The notes: generated by a model not told the origin, from the letters alone. 64,000 bases of DNA from Imbricaverruca yamaguchii (GCA_034440575.1 JAOTOL010001153.1:124001-188000), one strand, 5' to 3'. Positions 39,175 to 50,749 are shown, counted from the first letter of the stretch. Made by a program: numbers and translations.

Positions 39175-41583
39175 TTTCACATCAGTTTATAAAGACATAA
39201 AGGCATAAAATATTAGTGCAACTATGGGCCACAAGGGCCCTTCTTGGTTGCACTCTGTACACTCAACCAGTTGCCCACCAAATCTGTCAATCAGCCCTCC
39301 CTGTAATACTTAAAAGCAAGCCCTCTATTCTTATAATGATTGTCTATGCTGTTTTTAAAGATGTTCAATGTGCTGCTACTGACAATGGTGTCTGGCAGCT
39401 GGTTCCAGTGTTCTACTACCCTGTTGTTGAAGAAAGTTTGTGTTGACCTTGTTCTGCTGTAGTTAACTTTAATTTTATATTTATGACCTCTAATTGCATC
39501 ATTTCTGTTAAGACCTCGATGAGATCTCTCAGCCCTCTATATCTAAGTGAAAATATATTCAATTTCTTCAATCTTTCCTCATATGCCAGGTTGCTTATAC
39601 CATTAACCATTTTTGTAGCCCTCTTTTGTACTCTCTCTAAAAGCCAACAATCTTTTTCATAGCTAGGAGACCAAGCTTGGATGCAGTATTCCAAATGTGG
39701 CCTGACATATGCACAGTAAAGCTTCCTGATGACTTCCTCACTTCTGTATGATACATTCCTATTTATTGCCACAAGCATTCTCAGTGCCTTCTTCCTGGCT
39801 TCCTTGGTCTGTTCTGATGCCCACAATTTTGGTTTATAATAATACCTATCTCCTGTTGAGTCGCTGATAGTACTGGGCCACCCATCAAGTATGGAGCCTT
39901 CATATGCTGCTTACACCTACATGCATGATCTTGCACTTATCAAAATTAAATTTCATTTGCCATTCTTCGGACCACTTCACAAGTTCGTCTAAGTCTTTTT
40001 CCAGCGAGATATGCTCATCCTGACCTGTTATTGCCCTAAAGACCTTCAAGTCATCCACAAATTTCAAAACTTTACTGCTTAGGCCACTTTCAATGTTATT
40101 TACAAATATAATGAACAGTAGTGGCCCAAGTACTGACCCCTGAGGGACTCCAATACCATGGGCCTGAAACTGTATCATTAACCGTTTATGTGGTACCTTG
40201 TCAAAGGCAATACTAACGTCAAGATATGCGACGTCAACGTGATTTCCCTGATCAAATTGTTCAATGGCGAAGTTAAGAAAGTCCAATAGATTTGTGAGAC
40301 ACGATCGTCCTTTTCTAAACCCATGTTGAGTATCTTGAATCAATCAGTTTCCTCACATATAACTAACTCTTCTATCCTTGATAATTGATTCGAGTACCTT
40401 GCAGACTAGGGATGTGAGACTTACTGGCCTATAATTTCAACTTTCAATCTCTCCTTTCTTGAAAATAGGAACTACATTTGCCCTTTGTTGGAATTTCATT
40501 TTGTGAAACCGATCTACAAAATATTATACTAAGTGGAAATGCCAGTTCCTTTTCAGCTTCCCGTAATACCCTAGCATCAATTTCATCAGGTCCTGCTGCC
40601 TTGTTTGGCTTTATTTTCCTGATATGATTGTAAACAACATCACTATCAATGAAATCAACATTATTTATCAGATCACATGTCACTGAACTATGGTGTACCG
40701 TCCGCAGATTGGTCATATCTTCCAATGTAAACACTGATTTAATCTGCTTGCTCAGGTCCTCAACCATATCACTATCCTCACCCAATATAGTCCCATTTAC
40801 TTCCAGTGGACCAATTGTGCTAGAAACTTTACTTAGCTTGTAGAAACTAAAGAACTTTTTACTGTCTCGCTTTGCTGCTCTGGTTTTTTTTGCTTCACAG
40901 TGGCTCTAGCTTTTCGGTACACCTTTAGATGGACGTTATTTGAAGCTTCTTTAAACACTCTAAATGAAGCTTTCCTAGCCTTAATTGCTTTTATCAAGTC
41001 TGGTGTAAGCCATGCTGGCTTTCCTACCATTCTTTTGCGTCTTTGCTTTCGGGGAACATGTCTAATCTGAATTTCCTTCAAGTAAAATTTGAACTTTTCC
41101 CACATTTCACAGGCATTTAAATTGGAGAATTCTTCTTCCCATCTGATGGCACTTAAAGCTACTCTCATGCAGTCAGTCTGCTCTGTTGAAACTTGGAACC
41201 TTTACCAAATTATCCTTAATAATTTCCCCTACATGTGCCTTGAATCTAACTATGTTATGATTACTTCTTCCCAGAGTTTCTCCAACAGTGAAGTCTTGAA
41301 CCAAGTCACTTAAATCTGAGAATACAAGGTCCAAGAAGGAGCCATGCCTGTTGGTTCCGATACAAACTGGTGTAAGACCATTTCCTCTTCAAGGCATTTC
41401 GTAAACATTTTGCATGATGGGGAACCAACACCAACATTTTCATATCCTTTTGGATTAAAGTCACCAAGAATAAGGCACTTCCTCTGAAAGTTTCTACTGA
41501 TTTCTTCACAAATCACCTTGTCAAGCTCCAGTTGCTGAGAATGTGGCAGAGTTCCTGATCGGTAGATCAGGAACCCTGCCACA
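39175..41583 (-). pseudogene. CR1-group LINE, 5'-truncated
   Basis: On the minus strand: the end of an endonuclease (KCLILGDFNPKGYENVG near 41460), a linker with KRMVGKPAWLTPDLIKAIKA (near 41000), then the RT. RT blocks are KPNKAAGPDEIDARVL (near 40600), TQHGFRKGRSCLTNLLDFL (near 40320), AYLDVSIAFDKVPHKRL (near 40210), GVPQGSVLGPLLF (near 40150) and KFVDDLKVF (near 40050). The C-terminal ...RPHLEYCIQAWSPSY block (near 39680) follows. Both catalytic aspartates of the DD pair are present. Several frameshifts break the frame. The 3' end carries TTTATG(C/T)C octamers at 39180-39200, shared with the fragment at 6400-6560. Confidence 0.9.
41542..41583. repeat. Hairpin at the LINE 5' truncation point
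   Basis: 19-base arms (41542-41560 and 41565-41583) pair with one mismatch around the loop GGTA. The outer arm copies the last LINE bases in reverse, so the LINE folds back on itself exactly where it is truncated. Confidence 0.75.
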
Positions 41584-42166
41584 TATTAGATCGGTAGTTT
41601 ATCTGAAACATGTAAGCAAATTTTCATAAACATTCCTTTTGCATGTTTTGCCTTGCATGCAAGGTTGAACCTACCAGAACATTAGTTCATATTGACAGCA
41701 GCGAGGATTTAGACCCATTGGTCAGTTGCTAAGATCTGGTCGTTATTTTGTAAAATATTATAATGATTTCATGTCGCTAAGTTAGCAGCCTTCTGACTTC
41801 TGAACCTTCACCTGGTTATTTCAGTGACTAAGTTTAACATGGTTTAATATAATGATTATGAACCATGGGGAGATTGGACCTTTAATAAGTGGGAACTTGA
41901 TTTTTGGAGGGGGGATGTACGCAGGTTATTCTGCCATGTCTGCTGTGCTTTTGGGAATGTGAGTTTGATATGTTTCTCAAAATACAAAATTAAATTATAT
42001 GAAAAGAGATACCAACAGCTGGTTTACTAAAGTGTAGATATGTCTGACTGCTAGCTTCGAATATAGGTATGCTGGCATGTGTGTTCTCAATATTTTCACC
42101 AGCGATTATACATTGTTATATGTCCCTTGTTGTCTTGGTTATCAATGTCGTCTTGTTCGTTTTTAG
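41584..42166. other. Upstream intron or flank of the CISD3-like exon
   Basis: AT-rich sequence that ends in the acceptor TCTTGTTCGTTTTTAG before 42167. No upstream coding exon (expected mitochondrial targeting peptide) is recognisable here. Confidence 0.5.
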
Positions 42167-42358
42167 CACGGAACAGTGGCCTGCAAATTTCGTTTACCTG
42201 AGGAGGCCAAGAAAGAGTTCAGTAATTCGGCAGCAAATTGCACCACAGCTCAGGATATAGCTGAGAAGGGGAAAATATATGATAAGAAGCCATTCATGAT
42301 TCAAGTGAAGCAAGGCAAGACATACATGTGGTGTGCATGTGGTCGCAGCCATAAACAG
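42167..42358 (+). CDS. CISD3: CISD3-like CDGSH iron-sulfur protein, internal exon
   Basis: The exon has 64 codons, phase 0 at both ends, between the acceptor GTTCGTTTTTAG and the donor CAG|GTGAGT. It starts HGTVACKFRLPEEAK and ends GKTYMWCACGRSHKQ. The two cysteines at 42332-42334 and 42338-42340 are the first two ligands of a CDGSH [2Fe-2S] cluster; the motif is completed by PLCDGSH at the start of the exon at 45393. KxPFxIxVKQGKTYxWCxCGRS is the usual lead-in of the mitochondrial, monomeric two-cluster NEET protein CISD3. These proteins sit in the mitochondrial matrix and handle iron-sulfur or redox transfer. The exon for the targeting peptide was not found; an upstream exon must exist because this one begins with an acceptor and has no ATG. 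Confidence 0.9.
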
Positions 42359-42859
42359 GTGAGTCATTCCCGTGCTCTAATTTCCAGTGACCTCAATGTG
42401 TGCATAACGTTGTGTTGTTCTCTGGTCGCCTGTGCTCTCACCCCCTCCTCGGGCGAGATTGCCATGTGCCGCCAGTTTAACTGCTGCTTTCGCCCTCATC
42501 AAGTCTGACAGTGTTCCGCTAACATACCCCAGGAGGAAGAGAAGGGCATTCAGTCCCCTGATGTACTTCAAGATATATACATGAACAACAACTGAAGATA
42601 GAGCCATTTGGCAAAGGCATGGAAGGCTATCCTTATTCTACATGATTGGTTTCAGTGTGTTCCCTTCCAAACCTGCGATGCGCCCTGAATACTGGGTCAA
42701 AAGTGCGCGGTACGCGTACTTTTGATATGTACGATGCTTGTACATGCATCATGCGCGGTACACGTACGTTATCCCGGTGTGTTGGATGCTTGTCATGCAT
42801 GGTACACTGTTGCAACTGGCATGCTGAAATAGGTTAGGTTAGGTTGGGTTTGTAGATTG

Positions 42860-42936
42860 TCGGAATGGGCGCAAAATGGCCAACGCAGTCGATGCGCCGT
42901 AAAACAAAATTCCACCACCACAGATCGGAATGGGCG
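42860..42936 (+). mobile_element. SINE-tail micro-insertion (53 bp) in the CISD3 intron
   Basis: The insert 42872-42924 carries CAACGCAGTCGATGCGCCGT and ends in a CCACCACCACAGA stretch. It is flanked by TCGGAATGGGCG at 42860-42871 and 42925-42936. Confidence 0.85.
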
Positions 42937-42939
42937 ATA

Positions 42940-44409
42940 AATGATCACATTTTGGTCGAACCGCCCTTAACCCAAATAACTAACGAACATTGCCGGAGGC
43001 CAATAAAGTCAGTTTTCCAGCCTAAGCTTCATGGTGTGTACTTGTCCTGAATATTTTTATTTGGGGAGCCATTTTACTACCAAGCCCTCCGTGATCAGAT
43101 TTTGTGCTCGTCAAGCTTAACAAGTGATTTAAAAAGCTCAGTTTCTTCTCAATATATCGATTGTTACTGATATGTATACGCTAATAAGTAACACCTTTTT
43201 TCATAGCAATGACATTGTTCGTGAGCTGGGTGGAGTGGAACACTTACTGAACGGCTGAACCAACATATTTCACGAAACATTTGGACGATATGTTCCTGCA
43301 TATGGGTACGATTAGGCGGCTTTAATGCCCCTCATCTAACAGTATGGTGTTTCCAACTACTATTCACGTGCTCACGATTACAGATAATGCACGCTGACAT
43401 CCTGTGATGCAATTTCAGTTAATACGACTACTCATGTAGTGATCTGTAGTACAATAATACATACTGATCATATATGCATTGATATTCCCAAAAACAAACA
43501 AAGCGTAAACTTTTGCAAGTGCCTACACCAAGTACCGAACATTTAGTTCATAATGTGTTTAGAATGTTTTGCATCACGCCATTTCCATGACAGATTTTAG
43601 CATCCTTGTATGCCTCTTTCGACACCGCTCAGCGATAACGAAACATTATTTCAACGTCATGTTATAGTGCTATGTCAATTTCTTGTAAGCCAATGGTAAG
43701 TAAGAGAAAGGGGCAGAAACACGGTTCCGAGATATTGACGTGATTTCACCTTGGGGCCACCAACCTGAAATATTGCATGCAATTCATAGACACATTCTGC
43801 TCCTGATGTATGTTCTAACTCAGGTGTTGTTTCAGCTAGGCATCCGTATAAGGTATACATGCAAAGAATCACAATTTTAGACATGATCTCGGATATTACC
43901 CTATACCTCGCATACTTTATAAGGGGAAGAGGCGTTTTAGCTCCAGAGCACCACTTATGTTCAGCTCGTTGCCACCCGAGCTGTTGCGCCTTCCCGTACC
44001 GATCGTTAGTCGCCACCCACGGCGACACCTGTCCTACCTGCCGGACTTATTTGCTGCTCGCCTCGCTGTATTTTTCATATCATAACATGTATGGCCACTG
44101 GTTTTGCTGTTTTGTGATTTTGGCCTTTTTTTGCTCTGCTGTCTTATCTAATTGACGCCAGGTTGTAATAGCCGCAAGTCCATTGTGGATTATCTGAATA
44201 AAAATATATGTGTCTGTGCGTGACTTTGCCCTCAGTTTGGAGTCAGTTTGCCATGAAACAATGATTGTCAACCGGAAATTCGAAGTTCCTGTCGCAAGTG
44301 GTTTTACAGCCAGCATGGCAGACGTCGAGCTGTTGGATTCTCCGGGCGATGGTTAACCCTAGTCACCCAGTCCAAGCTGCTTTGATAATATCCCACCAGA
44401 CCTGCTCTT
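42940..44409. other. CISD3 intron, unassigned part
   Basis: No further exons or repeats are recognisable. The sequence is AT-rich up to the minisatellite. Confidence 0.5.
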
Positions 44410-45392
44410 CACTGTCCCTTACCCCCTACCTCTCGCCTTTCAGACGCTCTGAAACTGCCCCTCACCTCCCGCCGCCAGCCTCTCTGGTTATTGATTTTTA
44501 CGACACATCGACCGTTGAGTCATGTAGCGTCGCCAATCTCACGCCGATTGGTCGCGGGCGAAGAGTACCGACAGGTGAAACTTGAACCCATAACCTTTTG
44601 ATTGTGAGACGAGCAACTTGCCCCTAGACTACACGTCCCCGACCCGCCAGCCGCTCTGACACTGTTCCTCATCTCTCGCCTTCCAGACACTCTGACACTG
44701 CCCCACACCTCCCGCCGCCAGCGGCTCCGACACTGTCCCACACCTCCCGCCGCCAGCGACTCTGACACTGCCCCTCACCTCCCGCCGCCAGCCGCTCTGA
44801 CACTGCCCCTCACCTCCCGCCGCCAGCCGCTCTGACACTGCCCCTCACCTCCCGCCGCCAGCGGCTCTGACACTGCCCCTCACCTCCCGCCGCCAGCGGC
44901 TCCGACACTGTCCCACACCTCCCGCCGCCAGCGACTCTGACACTGCCCCTCACCTCCCGCCGCCAGCCGCTCTGACACTGCCCCTCACCTCCCGCCGCCA
45001 GCCGCTCTGACACTGCCCCTCACCTCTCGCCTTCCAGACGCACTGACACTGCCCCTCACCTCTCGCCTTCCAGACGCACTGACACTGCCCCTCACCTCTC
45101 GCCTTCCAGACGCACTGACACTGCCCCTCACCTCTCGCCTTCCAGACGCACTGACACTGCCCCTCACCTCCCGCCGCCAGCCGCTCTGACACTGCCCCTC
45201 ACCTCCCGCCGCCAGCCGCTCTGACACTACCCCTCACCTCTCGCCTTCCAGACGCACTGACACTGCCCCTCACCTCTCGCCTTCCAGACGCACTGACACT
45301 GCCCCTCACCTCCCGCCGCCAGCCGCTCTGACACTACCCCTCACCTCCCGCCGCCAGCGGCTCTGACACTGCCCCTCACCTTCCACCCGCAG
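44410..45392 (+). repeat. 35/36-bp minisatellite ending at the CISD3 splice acceptor
   Basis: About 23 units of two types: CCTCACCTCCCGCCGCCAGC followed by CGCTCTGACACTGCC (35 bp), and CCTCACCTCTCGCCTTCCAG followed by ACGCACTGACACTGCC (36 bp). Each unit contains a pyrimidine tract plus CAG, so each looks like a 3' splice site. The last, diverged unit is the real acceptor of the 45393 exon. A SINE (about 44486-44641) has inserted after the second unit. Minus-strand open frames here are repeat translations. Confidence 0.92.
44486..44641 (-). mobile_element. Val-like tRNA SINE, copy 5, inside the minisatellite
   Basis: Reverse-complement SINE with tail TTTTTACGACACATCGACC, middle GCCGATTGGTCGCGGGCG and head GAGCAACTTGCCCCTAGAC. 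Array sequence lies on both sides (CCGCCAGCC before, CCGCCAGCCGC after), so the array is older than the SINE. Exact duplication ends are ambiguous because the target is repetitive. Confidence 0.85.
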
Positions 45393-45572
45393 CCGCTTTG
45401 CGACGGCTCTCACCGGAACCCGCACCAGAAGATCAAGCAGCGGCCGGTGAAGTTCGTCTCCGAAGAGGACAGGGAGGTGTGGTTCTGCATGTGCAAGCAG
45501 ACCGACCACCGGCCCTTCTGCGACGGCTCCCATAAGCACCCGGACGTGCAGGCCGCTGTGCGGGGCAACTGA
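45393..45572 (+). CDS. CISD3: CISD3-like CDGSH iron-sulfur protein, terminal exon
   Basis: 59 codons plus TGA. It opens PLCDGSHRNPH, which supplies the last cysteine (45399-45401) and histidine (45411-45413) of cluster one. It then gives a complete second motif, FCMCKQTDHRPFCDGSH, so both 3Cys-1His [2Fe-2S] sites are intact. The acceptor CACCTTCCACCCGCAG is phase 0, matching the donor at 42359; the intron is 3034 bp. The exon is GC-rich compared with the AT-rich surroundings. Two CDGSH motifs in tandem with no transmembrane helix distinguish CISD3 from CISD1/2. The family call is very secure. The first bases of the exon resemble the minisatellite unit upstream. Confidence 0.95.
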   Translation, partial: PLCDGSHRNPHQKIKQRPVKFVSEEDREVWFCMCKQTDHRPFCDGSHKHPDVQAAVRGN

Positions 45573-46800
45573 CCCGGCGGCCGCGCCAGTGGCAGCGTGG
45601 CTACCGCTGCGCCGTGGCTGGGTGTGGTAGTGACGGGTGTTGGTAGCCTTAGCGCAACTAGCGAAGGACGATAGTGACCCTGGTGTGTGGCAGTGAAGTC
45701 CGAGGGGTGGAGCGGAACTAGTGGCGGATGCCAGTGGCCCTGGTGTGTCAAACTATCGAGCAAGAGGAGATCGCCCGCAAGAGCTGCATAATCTGTCCGG
45801 TTTTGGCTAGGCGAGATCACATTTTGGTGAACGTTTTCGTATTGGACATATATTACAGCAGAACCCAAGACACCTATAGGCATTGGACGACTAAGACTGC
45901 TCATGTACAAATGTTTAGGCGACTCCTCATTAATTATACTTTCGTGCAGTATTCTGGAGATAGCACGCTGAGTTTAGTGTCGATGTCCTTGTTTTGTTGC
46001 CATCCGATGGTCGATATGGGTAATGGCGGTGAAATCTGAATACTCCAAATGCTGATTGCTGCTTTTTTAGTCTGGGTAAAACACGTCTCATTTCTATTCT
46101 TTTAGAGAGTGAAATGCTTTGCACCGGGTCCTTCGGGTCAGTGATTTCCTTGTGAGAGTACGATACCGCTGTTGACAAATCACGTGTTCTGAATTTTTTG
46201 AAATTTGTGTGCTTATTAAGTGCAATATAGCCCTGCTGTCCCTTTTCCAGAGCGTTGGGATCCTTTAAGAGGGAGGTGCTTAACGTTTGTATTGTTCATC
46301 ACCTCTCGGAGCCATAAACCTGTACATTTTATGTAAGCTTCCGGTAGTACTGTTCGATCATTATTTGTGTTGCCCCGTATATGTAACTCATCGATCTGCT
46401 GTTCGGATGGCTAATATCGGTCCCCTTTGTAAGAATGAAATGGGTGTTGAGCTACCACAGTTTGCGTTTACACTGATGAAGGAAAACCCTGGTATTCTGG
46501 GCCCAGTTCCATGAAAATACAGAACATTTTAAGCGTAAGATATTTGTAATGCTACGAATGCTAATTAAGCAGTCATATGAAACTCGATATTTATTCATTT
46601 CAAAGGTCTTAATGTGGCGAATGTTCTGAGATCTTGCAAACAGACGTTGCCATTGTGCGTATTTATGAAATAATCTGAGTTAAATTACATCTGCTCTGCA
46701 TGGTACATGTAGATAATATTCCTACAACTAACGGTCACGCTTAAAATGTATTAAACGCAATGTTCGACATACAATATCCGCGTATGATTCGAGGTCGCAC
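45573..46800. other. Region downstream of CISD3
   Basis: The first part should be the 3' untranslated region, but I could not identify a clear AATAAA in the first 500 bases. The rest contains no supportable gene. Confidence 0.4.
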
Positions 46801-46806
46801 CTAAGG

Positions 46807-46826
46807 CGCTGAAGGCGCCTTCAGCG
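46807..46826. repeat. 20-bp perfect palindrome
   Basis: CGCTGAAGGCGCCTTCAGCG is its own reverse complement. It lies 12 bases before the target duplication of the SINE tail at 46852. Confidence 0.8.
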
Positions 46827-46837
46827 GTACATTCATT

Positions 46838-46918
46838 GAGTGGGGGGAGGGTGCTGCATGACCGATGTAGTTGATGCGCCCCTAAACTCCAATAACCAAC
46901 CACCCGAGTGGGGGAGGG
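46838..46918 (+). mobile_element. SINE-tail micro-insertion (54 bp)
   Basis: The insert 46852-46905 runs from TGCTGCATGACCG to CCAATAACCAACCACCC. It is flanked by GAGTGGGGGGAGGG and GAGTGGGGGAGGG. Confidence 0.8.
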
Positions 46919-48172
46919 AGGCGGGACGTTCGAGCATATAGCAAAGTGCGAAAGGCTCACTTGAGCCTTTTGGTCTCAAGGTAAGGGGCCACCTCGATTT
47001 CTCTGGGGGACTGGCCGAAAAGTTGTTCAACCAGTGTAGGCACACTCGATAGTTCTTGTTAGAGAGCCTGCTTCCAGTTAGATGGATGCTACTTTCCACG
47101 AGAGGGACATGCGCAGTAACACGTTCCTTTCTGCATCCGTCTATGCCGTCTCTAGATGGGGATGCATCCTCGTTGTCTTGGATGCGACTTCCTGCTTCGT
47201 GCGGCGACGACACCCACGCTATGGATCATGCATAGTTAAAAAAGTGCCTTTCTAACGTCGCAGGTGCAAAGCTCGCCGCGGTCATCCATTTTCTCTAACT
47301 TCGTCTTCCACCTGGCGGGCAACTATAAATTTATTCAATCAATTTGGAAACTCAGGCGTCAGCTGATATATGGCCTTAAGCGACAGTTTGCGTGGATTGC
47401 TCTCGGGTCCGTGTGTGTTTGTTTCGTCGCACACTCGGCGTACGACCCGGAAAATTGTCTGCTCATTTCTCATCATCCTTACATGTAGACATCGTATGTT
47501 ACGCTTCCCGTTTGTCACAGCAGTACCTAGAACCACCAGGTCCACCCGGAAATGAGAAGTAAAACCTAAAATATCGGTACACTAGTTAGTCGAGCCCCCA
47601 TGAATGTAGGTTTCTGAAAGTTATTGGGAGTGCACAATACGTGAAGGAAATGGGCGGGCCAAAATTGAGCGGCGGCGGGGCATATCACGTAGGGTGCCCC
47701 ACTAAAAGCTCAATGCTGAATGCTCCGCGGAATGCTCTCCCATGTTTTGTCTGCCATAATATCCAAAGATAAACACTAAACTAAAGCGTTAGCTTTGCAA
47801 TGGTAGTCAAAATAGCACACCAAACATACTAAGCATATTTAAGTAATTTGCAATAATACATTTATGATAAGCTTTCACGAAATAGCGCTCCATCCTACCG
47901 CAGTACCACGTCGAATTAAACAAAAAATGTGCGTAATTTTCCTCTGAAACTTAAGGCGTGAGGATGAATTTGTATTGCATTCCAGCTTTCATGAAACACG
48001 GCCGTTCATTTTTGTTCGATAAGAAGAAATTTGCCTTGGCATATTTGTCTATATTTTGCATTCTTGTTTCTTAAGTAAGACCAGTGAACTTCATTTTGTA
48101 TTCAAGAGCAATTCGTCTTAATTGATTAACAAATTGATCTTCCTGAAACTGTCCCTAAGATGGTGCTCGGCT
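46919..48172. other. Unassigned stretch
   Basis: A minus-strand open frame of 126 codons (46833-47213) overlaps the SINE tail and matches no family I know. No gene is called. Confidence 0.4.
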
Positions 48173-48354
48173 GGATCATCTCAGGACGTCGCGGTAGCTT
48201 AGTTGGTAGGACATCGGGCTCATGATTGTAAATTCGTGGGTTCGAATCCCACAACTGGCGGTGGGTCCACTCACAGCCAACCTGCGTGAGATGTTGCCGA
48301 CGTTATATGGCATAGCTGTTGAGTACGTCGTAAAAATCCAAAGGATCACCTCAG
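48173..48354 (+). mobile_element. Met-like tRNA SINE with 12-bp target duplication
   Basis: The insert 48185-48342 begins with a tRNA-like head: GGTAGCTTAGTTGGTAGGAC A box, a CTCATGA anticodon-loop-like segment and GGTTCGAATCCCAC B box. It continues GCGTGAGATGTTGCCGACGT and ends GTACGTCGTAAAAATCC. Flanks GGATCATCTCAG (48173-48184) and GGATCACCTCAG (48343-48354) are a target duplication with one mismatch. The middle and tail resemble the Val-like SINE although the heads differ, so two tRNA heads share one body. Confidence 0.9.
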
Positions 48355-48827
48355 CAAGGTGACGAAAGGTGGGTGCTGCTGCGTTGGTCTGTCGACGTCT
48401 CTTGTCGACAACAAGCTGGCTAAACTTGTTCTCAATAATGGCTAACCCTAGTCGATGCTAAAAGTCTGAATGAACTGATCGAAGGCAGTTTATTCAGGCT
48501 TTCGTTATACGTGGCTGGTTTACATATCTACATGGGTGTAACCATTGGGGGGCTGGAGGGGACATGCCCCCAAATTTCTGAAAAGTAGCGATTTGTACCC
48601 TCAAATTTCTTTCCGCGTCCCCTCCCAGCCTCGCTACCTGAGTATCATCGCGAAAAAATTATACTTAATCATGTATGGAATCGAAATGTATACGCAAGAG
48701 ATTCGCCAAAAATACTAAAAACCGATGTAGCCAATAAACAAGCTTCACAGGCTATTTGTCTTCACAAAATATCACAATAGTAAATGAACAAACGTTAAAT
48801 ATTTCTGCTTCCAGGCCGTTCTTGAAT

Positions 48828-48884
48828 AACATCAACCTTGATGTCGACGCGCCCATAAACTCCAATCCACCACAACATCAACCT
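48828..48884 (+). mobile_element. SINE-tail micro-insertion (35 bp)
   Basis: The insert 48839-48873, with GATGTCGACGCGCCCATAAA in it, lies between perfect AACATCAACCT duplications at 48828-48838 and 48874-48884. At 35 bp it is the shortest of the set. Confidence 0.85.
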
Positions 48885-49254
48885 CGACTATCTTCTGTTT
48901 TCGCTTGAGTGAAAAATTGTGCTCTGCCAGGCAACACATCTGCATTATCGCTAGGCTCTATACGTCATAGATTGCATTCCCCTGTTCATATATTGATGTA
49001 TCTTGAACAAATGCGACTATGGGTGTTGTTGGCTATATTCAAGACCACAGAGGAAAGTCATGGGCAACCTTAAGCACGTACGCCAAGTTAACGTCGTATT
49101 CGTATTTGTATTCAGCGACGATTTCGCCAGAGCCGTATTTGTATTGGCATCGGCATTCAGCGACGGGTTTACGATCATTCGAATCAATTAGCACTGAACA
49201 CGCTGGAAGGAATTACATAGGTCTCGCATTACCACTTTAATGGTTAAGGTTCGA

Positions 49255-50660
49255 CGCAAGCCAGTTTCTTCGGCCGCCTCCATTTTTTCCCAGTTTCAAC
49301 CCAAACCTGCCCAGATTTGGTATCAAGTAATAGCCTGTGGTGAGCCATACTGCAACATTTCAAGTCGGTGCATGTCAAGGCCAAATTTATAGTTCAAAGG
49401 TTAACTACATTTAATAGATGGCGATATTGAAGCGATATCGACCGAACGCGAGATTCGTTTGCTATCGCTTCAATTTCCATCAAATGAGCGTCATCCGACG
49501 TGTCTTGTTATGCAGTATCAGAATGTTGATCAACTGAATTATTTGTCGCGGACAAAGGCCAAGCTGATATTTCGATCGCCGATTTTTCCGTTTTCTCTCA
49601 AACTTATCCAAAATTGATATGAAGCAATAACCTGTGGTGGACACTCGAGTAACGTTTCAAACCGGAGCATGTCAAGGTCAAAGGCTTAATTAAGTTCTTC
49701 GATGTTACCGCGTTGCGTCGCTATGGCTTCAATTTCCAGAAAATGGACGTTTTTGTGTCATTTTTGTTTCGTGTTGTGTTATTCGTGTTGTCTTGTACAG
49801 TATCAGAGAGTTTATATTTCTAAATAATCTGGACTGGTCAAAATTAAAGCTGATTTCTTCAGTATGCTCACATTTTTTTTGTGGTTTTCGCGGAAGCCTA
49901 CCCAGCCCCATTTCAAACCGGGACATGTTAAAGTTAAAGATTTCATTGAGTTCTTCGATGCCATCGCGTTTCGTCGCTATGGCTTCAAGTTGTAGAAAAT
50001 GCATGTCATTCGTGATAACGAATGGACAATCGTAACAATGTATGTCAAGTGACCACCTATGGTGAACCCTCGAGTAACATTTTAAAACCTGGATATGTCA
50101 AGGTCAAACCTAATAGTCGAAGGCTAGTTTTGATTCTTTTAAGTCGTCGCTATGGGTTCAATTTGCACCAAGTGGGTGTCATTCTGCGTGACTTGTGCCG
50201 TATTATGATGTTACCCAATATAACTAATTTATCAGGTCATTGGTAAAGCCGATTTACTTGGTCGCCTCACATTTTTTCTTCGTCCTAACCTACCCACATC
50301 TTGTATCAAGCAATAGCCAGTGGTGCACCTCGAATAACATTTGAAACCGGGGCATGTCAATAGTACTCTACCAAATTGTTCAGAAATCACATTAATTTTC
50401 AAAGTCGAAGGTCGAACTCATTTCTCCAATCGCCTCGCATTTCTTTGTTTTCTCCCAAAGTTACCCATGCTTGGCATCATGAGAATGCACGTCGGCAACC
50501 CTCGAGTAACATTTCAACTCGGGAAATGTCAGATCATGCCTGAAGGTCAAAGGTTCGCTTAATTTTCAGAGTCTGCGTTTCCTGGCTATGGCTTCAATTG
50601 CATTATGTGGGTATCATTCGACGTGGCTTGCCGTACGGTATCAGAATGTTGAGATATTGA
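49255..50660 (+). repeat. Decayed tandem repeat, ~260-bp units
   Basis: About five diverged units share, in order: CGCCTC.CATTTTTTC, a CCCA..TTG(G/A)TATCAAG-like word, AATAGCCTGTGGTG, CTCGAGTAACATTTCAA, GGGGCATGTCAAGGTCAAA, TCGCTATGGCTTCAATTT and a CAGTATCAGAATGTTGA segment. No stable reading frame exists across units. It could be an old satellite or a tandemly expanded transposon internal part. Confidence 0.75.
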
Positions 50661-50749
50661 AATAATTTCGAAGGTGTCGGTGGTCCGGCGTGAGTACAAT
50701 GATTGAGTGTAATAGGAATAGGAGGGTCAAATATATTTTTGTTTGCAGC

